DNA of 64,000 bases from assembly GCA_016584495.1 (NCBI GenBank), contig WAID01000009.1:1860001-1924000 (forward strand), written 5' to 3'. The first letter of the stretch is position 1. Each line of letters opens with the position of its first letter. The stretch comes from Celoporthe dispersa. Taxonomy: Eukaryota > Ascomycota > Sordariomycetes > Diaporthales > Cryphonectriaceae. The notes under the pieces were generated by a model. The model worked only from the letters and a program-made list of their open reading frames with translations, did no database searches and had not been told where the DNA came from. Below, piece by piece: positions 46,318-58,496 of this stretch. The position numbers and the translations under genes were made by a program.

Positions 46318-49300
46318 ATGGATCCACTGTCAGTCACGGCTTCAGCGGTCGCGGTCATTCAAGCCGCCGGCTTTGTAAGTTGACACATGATCCCTCGCTG
46401 CTACTGCGATCGTACGCTCGGTATCAGTGCATGTGGCAGCACAACCTAATATCCTCCAATAGACGACCACAACTATCTACAAATTTGTGCAATCAATCCG
46501 CACAGCAGATGTCAGGGTTGCCTCGCTCTGCGACGAGCTCTCCAGCCTTCAGAACTACCTGGACTCGGTCCGGAGCACCCTGGATGAGTGCCGCTCCCGC
46601 GAGCTGCTCCCAGCACGACCTGATCTGTGGCAGCGATGCGACGAGGCGCTGAAGGACTGTCTCGTCACCTTGACCCTTCTCGAGGCTCTGGTGAACAGGA
46701 TCAAGGACTCAAGCCTGGCGAGGGGGAAAGGCCTAAGATGGCTGGCAAGGGCCTCGATAGACTTAAGCATCCACGGCGACGCACTGGCCGCCTTCCGGGA
46801 GAAGATCCAGAAGAGCAACATCGCTCTGCAGACGATGCTCCACACAATCACGCTGTAAGTTGTTGGTCGTGAGGTCCGCCAAAGAGAAACGACCCGACGG
46901 TATAGTAGTATATGCATGCAGCATTACTGATGAAAATGCCGGCAGATCATTGTCCCTGAAGAACGATGCGTCGCAGGACAAGATTCTCTTCGAGCTCGAG
47001 CAGCTCCGGTGTTCATTCAAAGAAGCGCTGCGGGTGTCTCTTCGCCCCGGCCGAGCCGACCACTCTGACGCCAGGATATCTCGCAACCTGCACAATCTCG
47101 CCACGGCGGCCAGGCAGTTCCATTCTGCGGCCAGCTCTACGTCGGGCACGAGCAGGGGTGGCAGCCACAGCCCAGGCTCGATGCGCGCGTTGAGCCTGAT
47201 GGGTGACTTCCCAGAGCACAAACGACGCCAGGTGGAAGCGTTCATCGAGGAGGGCTGCTACTCGTCTCCCGGCTCAGTCAAGTCCGGTGGCCTGCAGGTC
47301 CCACTTGTGCCAAGTTCGCAGGCTGAGGCCCAAGCCTCGCCTGCGGACATGTCCCCCGTTCAGCACACGATCCAGCTACGCACGACGGCGATGCTCGGGG
47401 ACGAAGACGACGAGAGTGAGTATGAGCGCGAATACTATGACGGACTGGAAGACTTGGCCCGGGACCGCATCATGAAGGGCGAGTTCTCCAAGGCGGTCGG
47501 CTTCCTGACGCAGGCGGCGGAGAGGCACGCAGATGCACACCCGGCCCACGCAGAGTCCCGCAGCCTTCAGGTCCAGCTCGCGCTCTGCCACTTTCTCCAG
47601 GGCAACTGGAAAGCCGCGGAGCCCATGGTGATGAGCCTGAGCACCGTCGTGGACGGGGTATCGTGCAACCTGCTGCACGCGCTGTCTCTAGGCTACCTCT
47701 CGGAATATTCCTTCGACAGCGCTCTGGAAACCTGCCTCAAGGCCATGCACGGGAAGAAGTGGCTGCTCAAGGTCGCCCCCTTGGGGGTCAAGGAATACGC
47801 GCAGTATGACTACGCCATCACGGTGGCCCTCTTCGCCATGATTCACCACATGAATGGCGATCCCATCCGCGCTGAGATCTTTGACCGGCGGCTCCCCCAA
47901 GGTTTTGAGTATGAGCACCCCGTCAACGCGCTCGAGTTCCTCGTCAAGCACCCTGGTCTGCTCCAGAAGGCGCTGGGAGACGACATCCCAGCTTCCTTTA
48001 CCCCCATCCCCAACGGACAGCATCTTTCTGGTGGCATTTATACACCACCAAACGGGCCACAAGCCGTCCAATACCCAATCATGGGCGGAGCATTTTCGCA
48101 ATCACCCTTAAGAACGAGGTTTGCCCACTTCGAACGATACGAGGATGATACTCTCAAGTATGTCACAGCAGGCCCGAGCCCTTGCTCCCCGACGGATTCA
48201 GGCATTGATATGGATGTGCCCGAGGACGTCTCTCCCCCTCCAGGAATCTCCTGGTGCAGACTCCGCCGTCGACATGTCAGCCAGCGGAGCACATCTCGGT
48301 GGACCGACTCGGATTCCTACGGGTCGGCCGTCCAAGCCGCGCGCCACGCAGATCCTGACTACCAAACAGCCACGGAAATTAATTGTGGACGACAGCCTGG
48401 ACTCGAGAAGGGAGATACTAGACATAGAAGACACACCTGACAAGGAAGTCTCTCCATCCTCGAAGTGGCTCAACATTGGAAGTTCTTTCGGGTTCCCGAG
48501 GTCGCACGCCTTACTGCGGAGAAAGCTGGATGGCGACGTCCTCGAGAGCAAACTCCAACCGCTGTCGCGAGAAGAAGCAAGAGCCTTAAGCTGCGAAACA
48601 TGGTCGCCGCCTTGAAAAAAACCTTCAAGGCTCCGACAGGCGTCTCAGCAGCTCCAGAATGGCGGCCCTGACCAGAATATCACCCACGTCTGGGCGCGCG
48701 AGGATGCCTCTCGTTTCATGGGTGTATCTACTCCGGTCCCGGAGGAAAATGCAGCTCCAGATTGTCCCGAAGACCTGTCGGGGCGCTGCAGAGCTCCCTT
48801 GCACGGGCCAGAAGACGTAGCAGGGCCGGAAGATGGCGGCGACGCCGACGAGTCGACGCAAGCAACAGCGGGCCCGGCCGATGGAGCTGGCTGGTTCGAG
48901 TTGGCAGCAGACACGGAACGGCTGTTCAAGCTTTCAGACACCTGCATCACGCCCGTTGGTATTGTCGATAAATGGAACATGGTCTCCACCCTGACGACTC
49001 CACCCTCTTCAACCAGCCCATCGGCGGCTCAGGGCGACACTGGTGATGTCCAAGGACCGGAGTTGATGCCCGAGAGACAGGTGGTCAGAAGCGGAACGGA
49101 CCTTCCAGACCCGAGTTCCAAGCCCGTCAGCGCAAGCTCGCCCAGGCCACCCAGCGCCTCAAGGCAGGTCGCAGAGCAGATCCCCAGCCGACTCGCTGCG
49201 GTCCTGATGTCGCTCCCTGACGCCTCCGACACGAAGAAGAGGCTTGTCGTCAAGTCGAAGCTGAAGGCCCTTCTGCGTGACGTCGAGTTGCTGCTCTATG

Positions 49301-49932
49301 ATCCTACACTTGCACAGGATCTACGAGGGATCATCGAGTCCCTTCGAGATGGCGCTGGTTCGCCTGCAGATAGGACCAGCCGCCCGGAGCACAAGAAGAG
49401 GCGGCGAAGTAAGACAGCATCTGACAAGGACCTGGATGCTCTCTGGCAGGGTCTGCCGACCCCCAAGGTACCTCTGATAACGCCTACAACTACAACTGCC
49501 GACGATGTCTCTCTCAAGTCAGCTCCGAGAAGTCAGACCGCCCATACCGCCGGTGGATGCGACCACAGGCCCACTGAGCTGCGTCCCGGACAATTCGACT
49601 TCCCCGATGCAGAGGCTGAATTCGTTGCCTGCCACCAGGCGCCTGAAAGATGTCCCAAGCCCACGAGGCAGGGTCGTCGTCGACGGCAACCTGATGGGAG
49701 ACACAGCGACGACGAGGAAGAGCGCCCGGCTGCCGAGCCAGACCTCAGACGGGCCTTTTCCTTTGTCGCGGGCGATGATAGCGGGTATTCTGTGGCCTGT
49801 GATGTCCAGTGGCCTCTGCCTGGACAGTCCGTCATGGGCGGGCGAGATGGCGCCGATGAGAATACCAAGTACTTGGGGACTTCGAGACGGCTGCTGGAAG
49901 CAACCAAGAGACCTGAATTGACTTGTAGGTAG
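46318..49932 (+). CDS. HeLo-like/PigL_N N-terminal domain protein with TPR-like region, no NACHT
   Basis: The first residues, MDPLSVTASAVAVIQAAGF, are the hallmark of the fungal STAND-associated N-terminal (HeLo-like, PigL_N) domain. This domain usually precedes NACHT or ankyrin regions in NLR-like and incompatibility proteins. Exons are 46318-46374, 46463-46854 and 46946-49932, with introns of 88 and 91 nt (GTAAGT donors). The N-terminal helical domain spans about residues 1-150. A TPR-like helical region (about 317-495) includes FSKAVGFLTQAAERHA and FDSALETCLKAMHGKKW. A long Ser/Pro-rich, probably disordered C-terminal half follows, with a helical KKRLVVKSKLKALLRDVELL. No P-loop is visible. 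The frame jumps at C5 (48234-48238) and A7 (48615-48621), with an opposite shift between them (about 48540-48600). After correction it is about 1,144 residues. The N-terminal two-thirds is reliable and the junctions after 48230 are tentative. Function is unknown. Confidence 0.75.
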
Positions 49933-51000
49933 CTTTGGTGGTAATGTTTTCTTTTAATGCGTGTATGGAGGGAGTACACCCATGGATGGACTGATTTTTT
50001 GAAACGAGAAAACGTCGGGGGCGTCGCCGGTAGATGGGATACACGAGGATTTGGGTTTCCCTAGCTCCTTTGAGCTCTCTAGTATCAAACCATGAACTGT
50101 TTCTTATTATTATATACTTGGTCACGCGGTGGGAGCAAGGCGTTGGTATAACTTTTAAATTTTGCAATAGCCCACCATGTATGGTAGTAGTATCTCAAGT
50201 ATGCGAGGCAGGACACTCGAAGAAATCCATATAGTGAATCCCATTGCGCCTTAGAATAGTCTTCCACAGCTTTTTGCTATATACGGCAATCGACCTGGGG
50301 ACGGTTAGCAAGTTCCTCGTCGCATCTTATATGCAGCACTGCTTCCAGCCTTCCAGCCTACCATACTCATGATGAAGCCCCCCCCCCCCCCCAATACGCT
50401 CGACCAAGTGATGACGGCTGGTGTTAGCCCTCTCCGAGGATGCATTGCTGCCCGGTCTCGGAGCGCCGTGCCGGTCTACCCGGTCGGTCTGGCCGCCGGG
50501 CCACACCACCTTAGACCCCAAAGGGCGCATGTCTAGTACCGAATCGTACAGCACATGTCGGGACAGCCCAGATATGTGTGGCTGTCAACTGCTGTGAGTG
50601 GCCGCGGTCGACTTGGCTGAGAGGAGCGAGTTCGGGTTGCCGCAAGGATTATTCAGGTCATGGCTAAGCGGTCGCAGGCGGATCAGAGAGGGGTCGCCCG
50701 CCTGGACGATGCTGGACACTGAGACTCTGCGGTCCTTCGAAGGCCAGCGCGGGGCAATAGAACAGAACCAGACCAGGATCTGATGTCCAAGAGTCAGTCT
50801 GTTGGGCGTGCCGTGCTGTCATCGGTCATTTTTCCGTGTCTTGCTCGCCGCCCAAGCCTTTCCCACTAATGCAGAGGCAACCCACATTAACAGGCCGGTT
50901 ACAGGAAACCTCTGCTGCGGGTGGTAGAGATGATGGGTGTTTGGTTGTCCTCTGCTGTGACTGATCTGTTCAAAGATTTTGACTTACTATCCGCTGTTTG

Positions 51001-51041
<41 letters not shown>

Positions 51042-51107
51042 TCTTCGAACTAGACTCTCTTCATTCCCTCCCTCGTCCGTGACAACAGTGATGAGCCGTA
51101 CCGAACC
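49933..51107. other. Intergenic region HeLo-like gene / transporter
   Basis: About 1.2 kb. AT-rich 3' flank at 50090-50180, a 14-C run (50379-50392) and an 18-unit (TG)n tract (51005-51040) shortly before the transporter start. No gene recognised. Confidence 0.5.
51005..51040. repeat. (TG)n microsatellite
   Basis: Eighteen uninterrupted TG units ending 67 bases before the transporter ATG, so probably in its promoter or leader. Confidence 0.95.
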
Positions 51108-52838
51108 ATGTCTCAATATACCAATATTCCACAGACGCCTCGGGCTAAAAGGATTCGCGGGCTCGAGCTGCTTGGCGGGGATTCTGCAAGTCCATCTCCG
51201 TCGACGGAGAGCTCTCCTGCAGAGGGTCTCCAGCACGATGTGTCCAAGAAGGCGTCGGCTGGGGGCGAGGCACCTGCTCTCTCCCACCTCAGTCGCCAGA
51301 AGGACACCATGAGAGGAAAGCACGATGCATCATCACCGCCATCACCATCATCATCACCTTTCCTGAGGTCGATCGATGATGACCATGGCCTTTCTAGCAA
51401 TCCTCCACCATACCACCACACAGAGCCGACATTCTTTAGACTATCGTCACCTGTTCCAGCGTTGAGCAGGCCGTCACCCCCAACCAAACCGCATTCGTTT
51501 CTTATGAAATATTGTATAGATTCCACGGCGGCTTGCTTCTGGGCCGAGAATTCCAGTTACTTGCTGGTGATCTTCTCGACCTTCTTTTCATCAGTCATGA
51601 CACTCTTGACGAAACTTCTCGAGAGCGGAGACCGTGGCATGGGACCGTTCCAGATCCTCTTCATTCGCATGGCCGTCAGCATGGTTGCCTGCTCGACACT
51701 CTTATTTTTCAGGAAAAGATCCGAGTTTCCTTTCGGCCCCAGAGGGATAACATGGCTTTTGCTCGGCAGGGGATCATCTGGCTTCTTCGGCATCTGTGGG
51801 ATATGGACGGCCATCCGTGCGTCTTTGCCCCTTCTTCAGCCGTGGGCTCATCTGCCGTTCTGAGGAAGAAAAAAAGAAAAAATAACCCACCAAAGGACCG
51901 ACTCACTAACAGACTGAGTGAAAATAGAGTTCCTCGATCTTGCTGACGCCACTGTTATCACATTCTTGACACCCTCGCTGGTAGCAATCTTTTCCGCCAT
52001 CTTCATGAAGAAGCCTTTCACTACAAAGGAACGAATCGCATCATTGCTGGCGCTGGTGGGCGTCGTGTTCATCGCCCGCCCAGCAATGGTCTTTGGCAAC
52101 CCGCCTTCAGGCCCGGCAAGTTTGCCACCAGTTTCGGCTGCAACTAGTGATGGGCACCCAATGACCCAGGCATCACCACCGACAGGAGAGGATGCAACGG
52201 CCGCCGACCGCTTCAAAGGAACAATGCTCGCCGTAATGAGTGCTCTCGGGGGTGCCGGAGCGTTCATGGCCATCAGGGAGATTGGCGACAGGGCATCCAT
52301 CCTGACGACGACCAACTACTTTGCCGGCATCTGCACGGTGCTCGCCGGAATGGCACTCGCCATCACACCCCTGATCCCTCACGGCCCCTCTGAGCTGCAT
52401 TTCGCACTCCCACACGACCAGACGCAGTGGCTCCTGCTCATCGCCATCACCATCTGCGGATTCCTCACGCAGCTCCTGCTCACGGCTGGAATCGGGGGCG
52501 AGACCAAGTCCAACAAGGCCCCCGCCATGGTGTATACCGGCATGCTTTGGACTACTGGATTCGACAAGTGGGTGTTCGGTCAGGAGATGTACTGGTCTAG
52601 CCTCCTGGGCTGCGCTCTTATTGTCGGCGGGGCTGTGTGGATAGTCATACAGCCAAAACCTGAGGGTGCAGTCAAGCCAGCAGCGGGAGACGTCGAGGAT
52701 GCCGCAGGAGCGGGTGCAGACGAGGCTATTGCCATGCTCGTGGGACTGAACGATCTCGAGTCTATTCCTCTCTCAACCCAGGAGCCTCCCTCGCCTCAGC
52801 ACTTGAGCGATTCGCCTCTTCTTGAAAGAGCTGGTTGA
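51108..52838 (+). CDS. EamA/DMT-superfamily transporter (SLC35G-like)
   Basis: This is a drug/metabolite-superfamily membrane protein with two EamA repeats. The substrate is unknown. Exon 1 is 51108-51816 and exon 2 is 51928-52838, with a 111-nt intron (GTGCGT/AATAG) joining in phase 1 to give 539 residues. The first ~125 residues are a Ser/Pro-rich cytosolic tail. From YLLVIFSTFFSSVMTLLTKL onward about ten hydrophobic helices can be drawn. Repeat 1 has PFQILFIRMAVSMVACSTLL and GSSGFFGICGIWTA, then LDLADATVITFLTPSLVAIF across the splice, and LALVGVVFIARPAMV. Repeat 2 has GTMLAVMSALGGAGAFMAIR and ends WSSLLGCALIVGGAVWIVIQ. A loop of about 45 residues rich in Pro, Ser and Ala separates the repeats, and the C-terminal ~60 residues are acidic. 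The frame is intact. Start chosen as the first ATG of a continuous frame; family placement is firm, subfamily less so. Confidence 0.88.
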
Positions 52839-53399
52839 CGTCTGCACCGAGTGAACAGCCGGGGGAGAGGGGGAGGGGTTCATACTCGTCTTGAAGAAGA
52901 CGAAATGTTTTCAGCTCGAGAAGAAAGGGTGGTCTGACGGATTGCTTGATACCTTGAGATATGTATAGCGAGACTTTTCTTCTCGTCTGGAAACAGTACG
53001 TAAATTCCACAGAGCGATACGAAAATAGATGATTTCTGCATCAGGTTGTGTCATAAAGAAGGAGGCACAGTAGTAGGTACGTGCAGTAAGTACCCCTGTA
53101 CTTGCTCTAGGAAGAGAGGTGGTCCGTGCACATGTGGTCTTTTTGGCTTGCAGCAATCGCGTCGCAGAGGCTCAAGAAAAACGCGGGCGGCTCACGGAAA
53201 GCTCCAGACCGACTGGCCACAGCAAGCAGATCCAAGCCTTCACATTGCCAAGCACCAGCTGTCCTTCGTTCCCAAACCAACCCCCAACACCCATCCGTTC
53301 TTCCTGGCGCTCCTCTCACGAATCCTCCTCCCTGCGTCACCGAGCCGACCTCGTCTAAACCACTACACACACCCCGCTCTTGAAAGCCTCGCGGTCAAG
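52839..53399. other. Intergenic region transporter / RVB1
   Basis: 561 bases. It contains a GTAC-rich patch (53070-53110) and probably the RVB1 promoter and leader in its right half. No gene seen. Confidence 0.55.
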
Positions 53400-55044
53400 A
53401 TGGTTCAGATCAGCGAGGTCAAGAATCAGGGTCGCGATAATCGCACCTCGGCGCACACCCACATCAAAGGCCTGGGCCTGTCTGTGGCTGGTACGGCCGA
53501 CAAGCAGTCTGCAGGTTTCGTCGGCCAACAGACTGCGCGAGAGGTAAGGCCTGCCCCCCCCCCCCGAACGACTGCGCTGCGTTTTCCTGTGGCGCGCAAC
53601 TGCCGGCGAGGCGCTGACGAGCTCTCGCTGCGGCACACAAAACTCTAGGCATGCGGTGTCGTCGTCGATCTCATCAAGGCCCACAAGATGGCTGGACGGG
53701 GCGTGTTGCTGGCCGGAGGACCAGGAACAGGAAAGACGGCGCTCGCGCTGGCCATCAGCCAGGAGCTGGGAACCAAGATACCATTCTGCCCCATCGTCGG
53801 CAGCGAGATCTACTCCTCGGAGGTCAAGAAGACAGAGATGCTGATGGAGAACTTTCGGAGGGCCATCGGGCTCAAGGTCCGGGAGACAAAGGAGGTATAC
53901 GAGGGCGAGGTGACGGAGCTCACGCCCGAGGAGTCCGAGAACCCGCTCGGCGGCTACGGTAAGACGATCAGCACGCTGCTCATAGGGCTCAAGAGCGCGA
54001 AGGGCCAGAAGAAGCTGCGCCTCGACCCGAGCATCTACGAGGCCATCCAGAAGGAGCGGGTCGCGGTGGGCGATGTTATCTACATCGAGGCCAACACCGG
54101 CGCCTGCAAGCGCGTCGGCCGCTCTGATGCCTACGCGACCGAGTTCGACCTCGAGGCCGAGGAGTACGTGCCCATCCCCAAGGGCGAGGTGCACAAGAAG
54201 AAGGAGATCGTGCAGGACGTGACGCTGCACGACCTCGACGTGGCCAACGCGAGACCGCAGGGCGGCCAGGACATCATGTCCATGATGGGGCAGCTGATGA
54301 AGCCCAAGATGACGGAGATCACGGACAAGCTGAGGGGGGAGATCAACAAGGTCGTCAGCAAGTACATCGACCAGGGCGTCGCGGAGCTCGTGTCCGGCGT
54401 GCTGTTTATCGACGAGGTTGGTTCCACAAGCTCTCTCTCTCCCGAGCCGCCGGCGCGCGCGCGCCTCTGGCACAGACCTCAGCTAATCTCAGGGCAGGCG
54501 CACATGCTGGACGTGGAATGTTTCACATACCTGAACAAGGCCCTGGAGTCGCCCATCGCACCAATCGTCGTGCTCGCGTCCAACCGCGGCATGGCCACCA
54601 TCCGTGGTACCGACGATATTGTTGCGGCCCACGGGATCCCTCCCGACTTCCTGGCCCGCCTCCTCATCGTCCCTACCACGCCCTACGACGCCGAGGAGAT
54701 CCAGCGGATCGTTCGCATCCGGGCCTCGACAGAAGGCGTTGCCATTACCGACGCCGCTATTACCAAGATCGCCGAGCACGGTGTGCGCATTAGCTTGCGG
54801 TACTGCCTGCAGCTCCTGACCCCGGCGAGGTGAGTGGGCTCCCCGCCAACGCACGAGACACCACACTAGACACTGCCCCCACCGTTTATTGGACCAGCTG
54901 ACATGACGAAGTATCCTTGCGCGGGTGAATGGACGCAGCCAGATTGACGTCCAGGATGTGGCGGAGTGCGAGGACCTGTTCCTGGACGCCCGGCGCAGCG
55001 CGACCCTGCTCAGCGGTGAGACAGGGAAAGGCTTCCTGCCCTGA
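53400..55044 (+). CDS. RVB1: RuvB-like AAA+ ATPase 1 (pontin)
   Basis: An AAA+ ATPase that forms hetero-hexamers with RVB2 in the INO80, SWR1 and R2TP complexes (chromatin remodelling, snoRNP and PIKK assembly). There are four exons: 53400-53543, 53649-54416, 54498-54829 and 54912-55044, with introns of 105, 81 and 82 nt, all in phase. This gives 458 residues, the normal family length. Walker A is GGPGTGKT at residues 71-78 (the family usually has GPPGTGKT). Walker B is LFIDE at 300-304, at the exon 2/3 junction. The insertion domain II includes LPKGEVHKKKEI-type sequence and QDVTLHDLDVANARPQGGQD. Sensor and arginine-finger regions read PIVVLASNRGMATIRGT and HGIPPDFLARLLIV. As spliced, the residue after Walker B is Ala (DEAHMLD) rather than the usual Val. 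The frame is intact. RVB1 rather than RVB2 because of the EVYEGEVTELTPEESENP stretch. Confidence 0.95.
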
Positions 55045-56568
55045 GCGCTCCTGACCTATCACGTTCACGGGCCTCTTTTTGCTTCTCTCTCTCTCTCTCT
55101 CTCTCTCTTTTTCCCTCTCTTCTTCTTCTCCTTTCTCTCCACTGGGGCATAGACTCATCACATTTGTCAAAAGTTCTTGGGTGTTCAGCGATGAGATGGC
55201 AAGGGTTGTATTTTTTTTTTGTTATTTGATTTGATTTGATTTTTATTTTTTACGAAGGGGGAAAAAAAAGGTTGGGCTGGGAGTGGGAGTCTGTGGACAT
55301 GTTACTGCTTGTGGTTGGGCCAGAAGCAGTGGGATATGGTTGCTCATTTGCCACCCAAGACATCCTCATCCGTCTAATCCACTTCTCGCACCCAGCGGAC
55401 CGGTGCCGTCCGCTCCTGTCGTCCTATGGGGGAGAGGAGGGAAGAGGGAAGGAGACGACAACTGTAAGATCACGTGGGTAGAGAATATCAATGGCCTTTA
55501 TCCGCCCATTTCGGCTGACATAGTCTTTGTTTTCAGCATCAAGCATTCCAAGAGGCGGGAAGAAACCACCAAGGCTAGATGGCATTAGATACCACCCAGA
55601 TTTTTTGCGTTCCAGTGGACAATTGCTAGCTTGCTACAAGAGCGGGCCAGGCGTAGCCCATTCTCTCCTTCCCTCTCATGGTCCCTTCTCCTTTGGGGGA
55701 AGGAACCTGTCACCTTGACAAGGAAGGCAGGGCCCAGTGGAGGAGGCCAACTGCGAACGGAAGATCGCAAACGCTAGACAAAGAAAGCCGTAGCTGGCGC
55801 AGTTTCGTTGCCAGTAGTTCCCCGCTTCCCTTCCCGAGACAAAGACACCGCCCACCGTGGGCCTACAGAGTTGCCTCACTCCTCTTTTTTTTCTTCTTGC
55901 TTGGCGCATGGATGATAGCAGCAGCGGGCAGGGAGGAATCTGCAATGAAATCATTGGAAGAAGGAGAGATCGCGCGCGCGAGCGAGCGAGCGAGAGAGAC
56001 AGGAAAACACACAACCTTCAGCTGCTTGCCATTGTCGTCAAGGGCCCGCCCCGCCCGTGTGGATGGATGAAGAAGGGAAGGGGAGAGTTGTATTCCCACA
56101 AAGAGGACAATCTCTCACAAGAACCCTTTTGCCCTTTCGGCTTCGTCACTTATCCCCTCCCAACATGAGTCCAGGAGAGAGGCCCATTTCCGACGACCTG
56201 GACTGAACCCCCTAGTACCCTCCTGCGCACCCTCCTCTCTCGCTCATTGCCTTGTCACCTTGGCTGATCTGAGAATTCGAGTGGCCACACAATATCTCAC
56301 CTCCTGCCCCGTGGGCAGCGACAGCAACGACCACCCAGGACACTTCGGCTCCTCACTTCTCCCAGACCGAGCGGGTCCCTGAATAGTCCTTTGCCCCTGG
56401 ACCCGGGCTCTGTCTCCTCTCCGACTTGTCTTTCTGGCTCTCTCCCCTCTCCAACATCTCGAAGAGAGGGAAAAGAGAGAGAGAGAGGAAGATTATCCAC
56501 AGCTCTCCTCCCCCCTTCCCCCCCCTCTTTGTTGGCTTGGCCCGCTGGCAAGGGCGTTCTTTTCTAAA
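55045..56568. other. Intergenic region RVB1 / HMG-box gene
   Basis: About 1.5 kb. (CT)n at 55084-55108, a T/ATTTG-rich stretch (55208-55250), a GCGCGA/GCGA tract (55971-55996) and pyrimidine-rich leader-like DNA before 56569. No gene recognised. Confidence 0.5.
55084..55108. repeat. (CT)n microsatellite
   Basis: About 12 CT units in the 3' flank of RVB1. Confidence 0.95.
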
Positions 56569-58460
56569 ATGACAGACATAGCTCCCAATCCATCAGGGCC
56601 CTCCACGTCTCGCACACTGCCTCCCCCTTCTCCGTCTGTCCACTCACCCGTCAGCCTTCATGCCATGTCTACAAGATCCAGCGATGCCCTTACGAGGCGG
56701 CACTCAGTCCATCAGCAGCAGCAGCAGCAGCATCCTGTCTCCTCAAACCTGCTAGCGGACCAGAACAGACCGCCACCTCCTCCTCCACCACCAACAGAAC
56801 CTGACCACATTCTCTCGCCAGTGGAGGGTCGCCTGACCAGGAAACGTGCCCGGTCTATCGACGTGGAAGAGGCCAACTCGTCTCAAGCTGGCAAGCCGGG
56901 CCTGCAGTCCCCGGCTTCTGGTCACACCCCGCCCAGTTCGGCCTCATCAGTGGCTGCTATAGATCTTATTTGTATTTGTCCGACGCCGCCAAAAGTCCCC
57001 AGGCCTCGTAACGGTACGTGTGATCTTGTTTCCTCAGGTGAAATGTCTGTTTTCTTGTTGTTTTTCTCCCCGCTCCCCCTTCCCCTTATTTTCTGTCCTG
57101 GCTTGGTCCCTTGGGTCCTGTTCATTATTTTTGTCCTTGCTCTTTTCTGCTTGGGGTTCCTTTTCTCTCTCTCTCTCTTTTTCTTCTTCAAAACGCCGCC
57201 AGTGTTTTTCTGTTTCCCTCTCATCTGTGCCTGAGACACAACTCGGACCTCCTGGTCTTTGTCCTTTCTTCAGTCACCGCCAGGTTACTGCTGTGCACAA
57301 CCAACTGTGGAAAGCGTATGTCCCTGGCGGAGCTGAGATGTAGCCAAGCCAACGCCAGGCTGAAAAAGAAAACAAAAGAGACCAAGCACTGGGGAAGAAA
57401 AAAAGAAGAAGAAGAGAAAGAAAAGGAGAAAAAGAAAGAAAGCCAGGTTCTTATGATATCAACTCACTCACCTTGTTGTGTTGAACAGCCTTTATCCTCT
57501 ACCGCCAACACCATCAAGCCAGCGTTGTCCAGAAACGCCCGGGCCTCGCAAACCCAGAGATATCCAAGATCATCGGCGAACTCTGGCGTGAGGAGGACGA
57601 GTCGATCAAGGCTTACTGGAAGCGCCTCGCTGGGGAGGAGAAGGCACGCCACCAGCGTCAGTATCCCCAGTACAAGTACCAGCCGCGCCGCAGCGGCAAG
57701 GGCGCCCCCACGGCAAAAGCCCTCCTCAGCAACGGGAGAAGGTGATCCGGGACGGTGTGCCAAGTGTGGTGGGCGATTCATCGCGACACCGAGAACGCCA
57801 TCGACACCCTTTGGGAGTGTGCCTGGCTCGGCTCTTGGTTCAGGCCTGACGAGTGGCGGTGGAGGAGGAGCAGGCGGTATGCAGCCGTTCGGTGCGAACA
57901 ATCCCCCACGGGCCGTGGAGGCATTACCTCCACCGCCAATGCTGCAGCACCCTCACCACCGCCTCTCTGTGGATTCTCAACACGGCAGTGGTTATGCCCG
58001 ACGCCCGTCCTCGTACTACCCGCACGCTCCTGAGCCCATGCGGCCAGTCGACGAGGACTACGACAACGGCGCCCCACCAGGTATGCCACGCCGACGCGGC
58101 CTGCAGCAGGATGACTATGATCTGGTGACCTCGCCGGATGTGAAGCGCCGCCGCTTCGGCCACCTTGACCACCACCCAGACGAACATGGTCACAGCTCAC
58201 CCATGACCACTCTGCCGCAGCACTCGGCCCCGCTGTACCACCCAGTGACACCCACCCAGCCGCTCAACCCCCAACAGCAGCAGTATCAGCAACAGCACCC
58301 TGGATCCCGACGCAGCTCGGCCGTCAGCGTCGGCGGAAGCCCGTATCCTACCACCCAGCCAGGCGGCAACTACCAGATGACCGCCCCTCTGCCTCGTCCG
58401 CGACCAATCGTAGGACCTGGTGGCCCTCAGCAACAACATCAACACCACCAACATCAGCAT

Positions 58461-58496
<36 letters not shown>

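Noticed and set aside
53355..54473. 372-codon minus-strand open frame opposite RVB1
   Set aside because: It is the antisense shadow of the GC-rich RVB1 coding exons.
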